The notes beneath the pieces were generated by a model, which had not been told where the DNA came from, made no database searches, and saw nothing but the letters and a program-made list of their open reading frames with translations. A stretch of 64,000 nt of DNA, from positions 642,983-706,982 of the forward strand of contig NZ_AFCF02000008.1 of assembly GCF_000203975.2 (NCBI RefSeq), read 5' to 3'. Position 1 is the first letter of the stretch, and every line of letters starts with the position of its first letter. Positions 62,461-64,000 of this stretch are shown one piece after another. Source of the DNA: Leisingera sp. ANG1. GTDB lineage: Bacteria > Pseudomonadota > Alphaproteobacteria > Rhodobacterales > Rhodobacteraceae. Position numbers and translations under genes: made by a program.

Positions 62461-62534
62461 GGGCGGCCCCGGAACCGGGAGCCGCCCAAAAGTTTTCCTC
62501 AAAACTTTTGCCAAGGCTTTTCAAAAAGCCTTGG
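62461..62534. repeat. Three stacked hairpins between LysR and pheT
   Basis: Three abutting inverted repeats: GGGCGGC arms with an inner CCCGG-AA-CCGGG (62461-62487), AAAAGTTTT-CCTC-AAAACTTTT (62488-62509) and CCAAGGCTTTT with its complement (62511-62534). They sit just after the pheT stop codon on the minus strand and the LysR stop on the plus strand; the GC-rich one followed by TTTTCC fits termination of pheT. Confidence 0.7.
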
Positions 62535-62542
62535 ACCCGCCG

Positions 62543-64000
62543 TCACCCCCGCAGGGTGCCGCCGGTAGCCTTGCTCACTTTGGCAATGATCTTTTCGCTC
62601 ACCGCTTCGATGTCCTTTTCCTTCAGCGTCTTGTCGCTGGGCTGCAGCCGCACAGTGATCGCCAGCGATTTCTTGCCCTCGCCCAAGCTGCCGCCGATGA
62701 ACTCGTCAAAGACGCGCACACCCTCGATCAGCGCCTTATCGGCACCTGCCGCGGCATTGACCAGGGTCAGCGCTTCGACGCTATCATCGACGACAAAGGC
62801 AAAGTCCCGCTCCACCGCCTGCAGATCGCTGATTGCCAGCGCCGGGCGGGTGGCAGAGGATTTGCGCGGCAGCGGAATCTCATCCGGGAAGATGGTGAAG
62901 GCCACGGCGGCCCCCTTGATGCCCATCTCCTTCAGCACCTTCGGGTGCAGCTCGCCAAAGACGCCGAGGGTCTTTTTCGGCCCCAGACAGATGCGGCCAT
63001 GGCGGCCCGGGTGCCACCAGGCGGCACCTTCGCGCAGGACCTGCACCTTGGCCGGGGCGCCGATGGCCGCCAGAACCGCCTCGATGTCGGCCTTGGCATC
63101 ATAAAGATCCACTGCGCGCGAGGCCCCATGCACGTCCTTGGGCCCGGTGCGGCCAACCAGCAGGCCCGCAATCTGATTGACCTGCTCGCCCGGCTCACCG
63201 CCGGTGAAAGCAGGGCCTGCCTCGAACAGCGCCAGGTCCATGAAGCCGCGCGCCTGGTTGCGGGCCGCAGCCTGCAGCAGGCCTGCCAGCAGGTCCGGGC
63301 GCATATGCGACATCTCGGAAGAGATCGGGTTGGCCAGCATTGTGGCATCATCGCCGCCGCCGAACAGCGCAGCAGAGGCCTTGTCGATGAAGCTGTAGCT
63401 GACAACTTCGTTGTAGCCGAGGCTGGCGCAGGTGCGGCGTGCCATCTGCTGGCGGCGCTGCTGCGGTGTCATCACCGGCTTCGGGATGCCATCGGTCAGC
63501 CGCGGCAGCGGCTTGCCCACCAGCTTGGTCAGCGAAGCAATCCGCGCGACTTCTTCCACCAGGTCGGCCTCGCCCTGCACGTCCGGGCGCCAGCTGGGCA
63601 CATGCGCCATGCTGCCCTCCAGACGGAAGCCCAGGCGGGTCAGGGTCTGGCGCTGGTCGCTTTCCGGAATTTCCATCCCCACCAGCGATTGCACACGATC
63701 CGCATCCAGCTTGTACGCGCGGGAATGATCCGGCACGTCGCCCGCGATCACGACCTCGGACGGCTCGCCGCCGCACAGGTCCAGGATCATCTGGGTCGCG
63801 CGGTGCAGGCCCTCGATGGTGTATTCCGGATCGACACCGCGCTCAAAACGGTAGCGCGCGTCGGAGTTGATCTTGAGCGCCCGGCCCGCCATGGCGATCT
63901 GCACGTGATCCCAGAACGCGCTCTCCAGGAACACATCCACGGTTTCCTCGGTGCAGCCGGTCTCCTCGCCGCCCATGATGCCGCCGATGCTCTCGGGACC
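62543..64000 (-). CDS. pheT: Phenylalanine--tRNA ligase beta subunit, C-terminal part (5' truncated by window)
   Basis: The reading frame runs in from the window edge and ends at 62543, leaving about 485 residues. Seen in order: IGGIMGGEETGCTEET at the edge (B3/B4 domain), B5 with LVGMEIPESDQRQTLTRLGF, the aminoacyl-synthetase-like core (VSYSFIDKAS, HPGRHGRI) and the C-terminal anticodon-binding ferredoxin fold ending VSKATGGTLRG. With PheS it charges tRNA-Phe. The true start is outside the window. Confidence 0.96.
   Translation of the reverse strand, partial: GPESIGGIMGGEETGCTEETVDVFLESAFWDHVQIAMAGRALKINSDARYRFERGVDPEYTIEGLHRATQMILDLCGGEPSEVVIAGDVPDHSRAYKLDADRVQSLVGMEIPESDQRQTLTRLGFRLEGSMAHVPSWRPDVQGEADLVEEVARIASLTKLVGKPLPRLTDGIPKPVMTPQQRRQQMARRTCASLGYNEVVSYSFIDKASAALFGGGDDATMLANPISSEMSHMRPDLLAGLLQAAARNQARGFMDLALFEAGPAFTGGEPGEQVNQIAGLLVGRTGPKDVHGASRAVDLYDAKADIEAVLAAIGAPAKVQVLREGAAWWHPGRHGRICLGPKKTLGVFGELHPKVLKEMGIKGAAVAFTIFPDEIPLPRKSSATRPALAISDLQAVERDFAFVVDDSVEALTLVNAAAGADKALIEGVRVFDEFIGGSLGEGKKSLAITVRLQPSDKTLKEKDIEAVSEKIIAKVSKATGGTLRG

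Overview
The window is a gene-dense, high-GC stretch of alphaproteobacterial chromosome. Gene content points to the Roseobacter group of the Rhodobacteraceae (Leisingera/Phaeobacter/Ruegeria-like): an FnrL-type regulator beside hemN, a ccoNOQP operon, membrane-anchored cytochrome c552, TrcR, COQ9 and RTX exoproteins. Housekeeping genes (dnaX, recR, ybaB, rpsU, pheT, the SRP RNA, one tRNA-Gln) show that this is chromosome. The genus is inference.

Layout. 1-5.6 kb: the 3' end of a hybrid sensor kinase, an RTX-tailed animal-type haem peroxidase, a fused CoA-transferase and tRNA-Gln. 5.6-18.5 kb: a low-oxygen island. Three FNR boxes (6972, 12523, 17074) lie beside a DUF2270 gene, ccoNOQP/usp and fnrL/hemN; a Ca2+/cation exchanger, a GlsB-like protein and an SHMT-like enzyme with its LysR regulator sit among them. 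18.8-24.6 kb: the yejABEF peptide ABC importer. 24.8-33.6 kb: a DUF333 lipoprotein, cycM, pheA, SRP RNA, a cpdB-like nucleotidase, nudC, a hydrolase/TetR pair with two operators, a cobalamin riboswitch controlling a small cysteine-rich protein, and a tyrosine phosphatase. 33.7-37.6 kb: dnaX, a small membrane protein, ybaB, a GNAT enzyme and recR.

37.6-40.4 kb holds the most suggestive unassigned system: an Asp/Asn-hydroxylase-type 2-oxoglutarate dioxygenase overlapping a threonine-aldolase gene by 4 nt, divergent from a LysR regulator with a palindromic site in the shared promoter. Known chemistry of the two families suggests beta-hydroxylation of an amino acid followed by retro-aldol cleavage to glycine and an aldehyde; the substrate cannot be read from the sequence.

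40.5-49.3 kb: a GAF-GAF hybrid kinase, trcR, a T2 ribonuclease with an altered active site, membrane and exported proteins, a quinone oxidoreductase, COQ9 and rpsU. 49.3-58.4 kb: a CAP-RTX exoprotein after a long non-coding leader, ppk2, a CPBP protease, an lrp/ald pair, a LysE exporter, an acidic protein and mscL-mscS. 58.4-64 kb: an unrecognised protein, an overlapping phosphoribosyltransferase-ytoQ-GNAT operon, a methyltransferase, a LysR regulator and the 3' part of pheT.

Intergenic structure is rich: stacked hairpins at three convergent gene ends, a dispersed GC-rich repeat (about four copies), a perfect 24-bp palindrome resembling a widened parS, and a candidate FNR-activated small RNA opposite the DUF2270 gene. 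I saw no CRISPR array, insertion sequence, prophage or integrase. Start codons were chosen by ribosome-binding site and family N-terminus and often lie inside the longest open frame.
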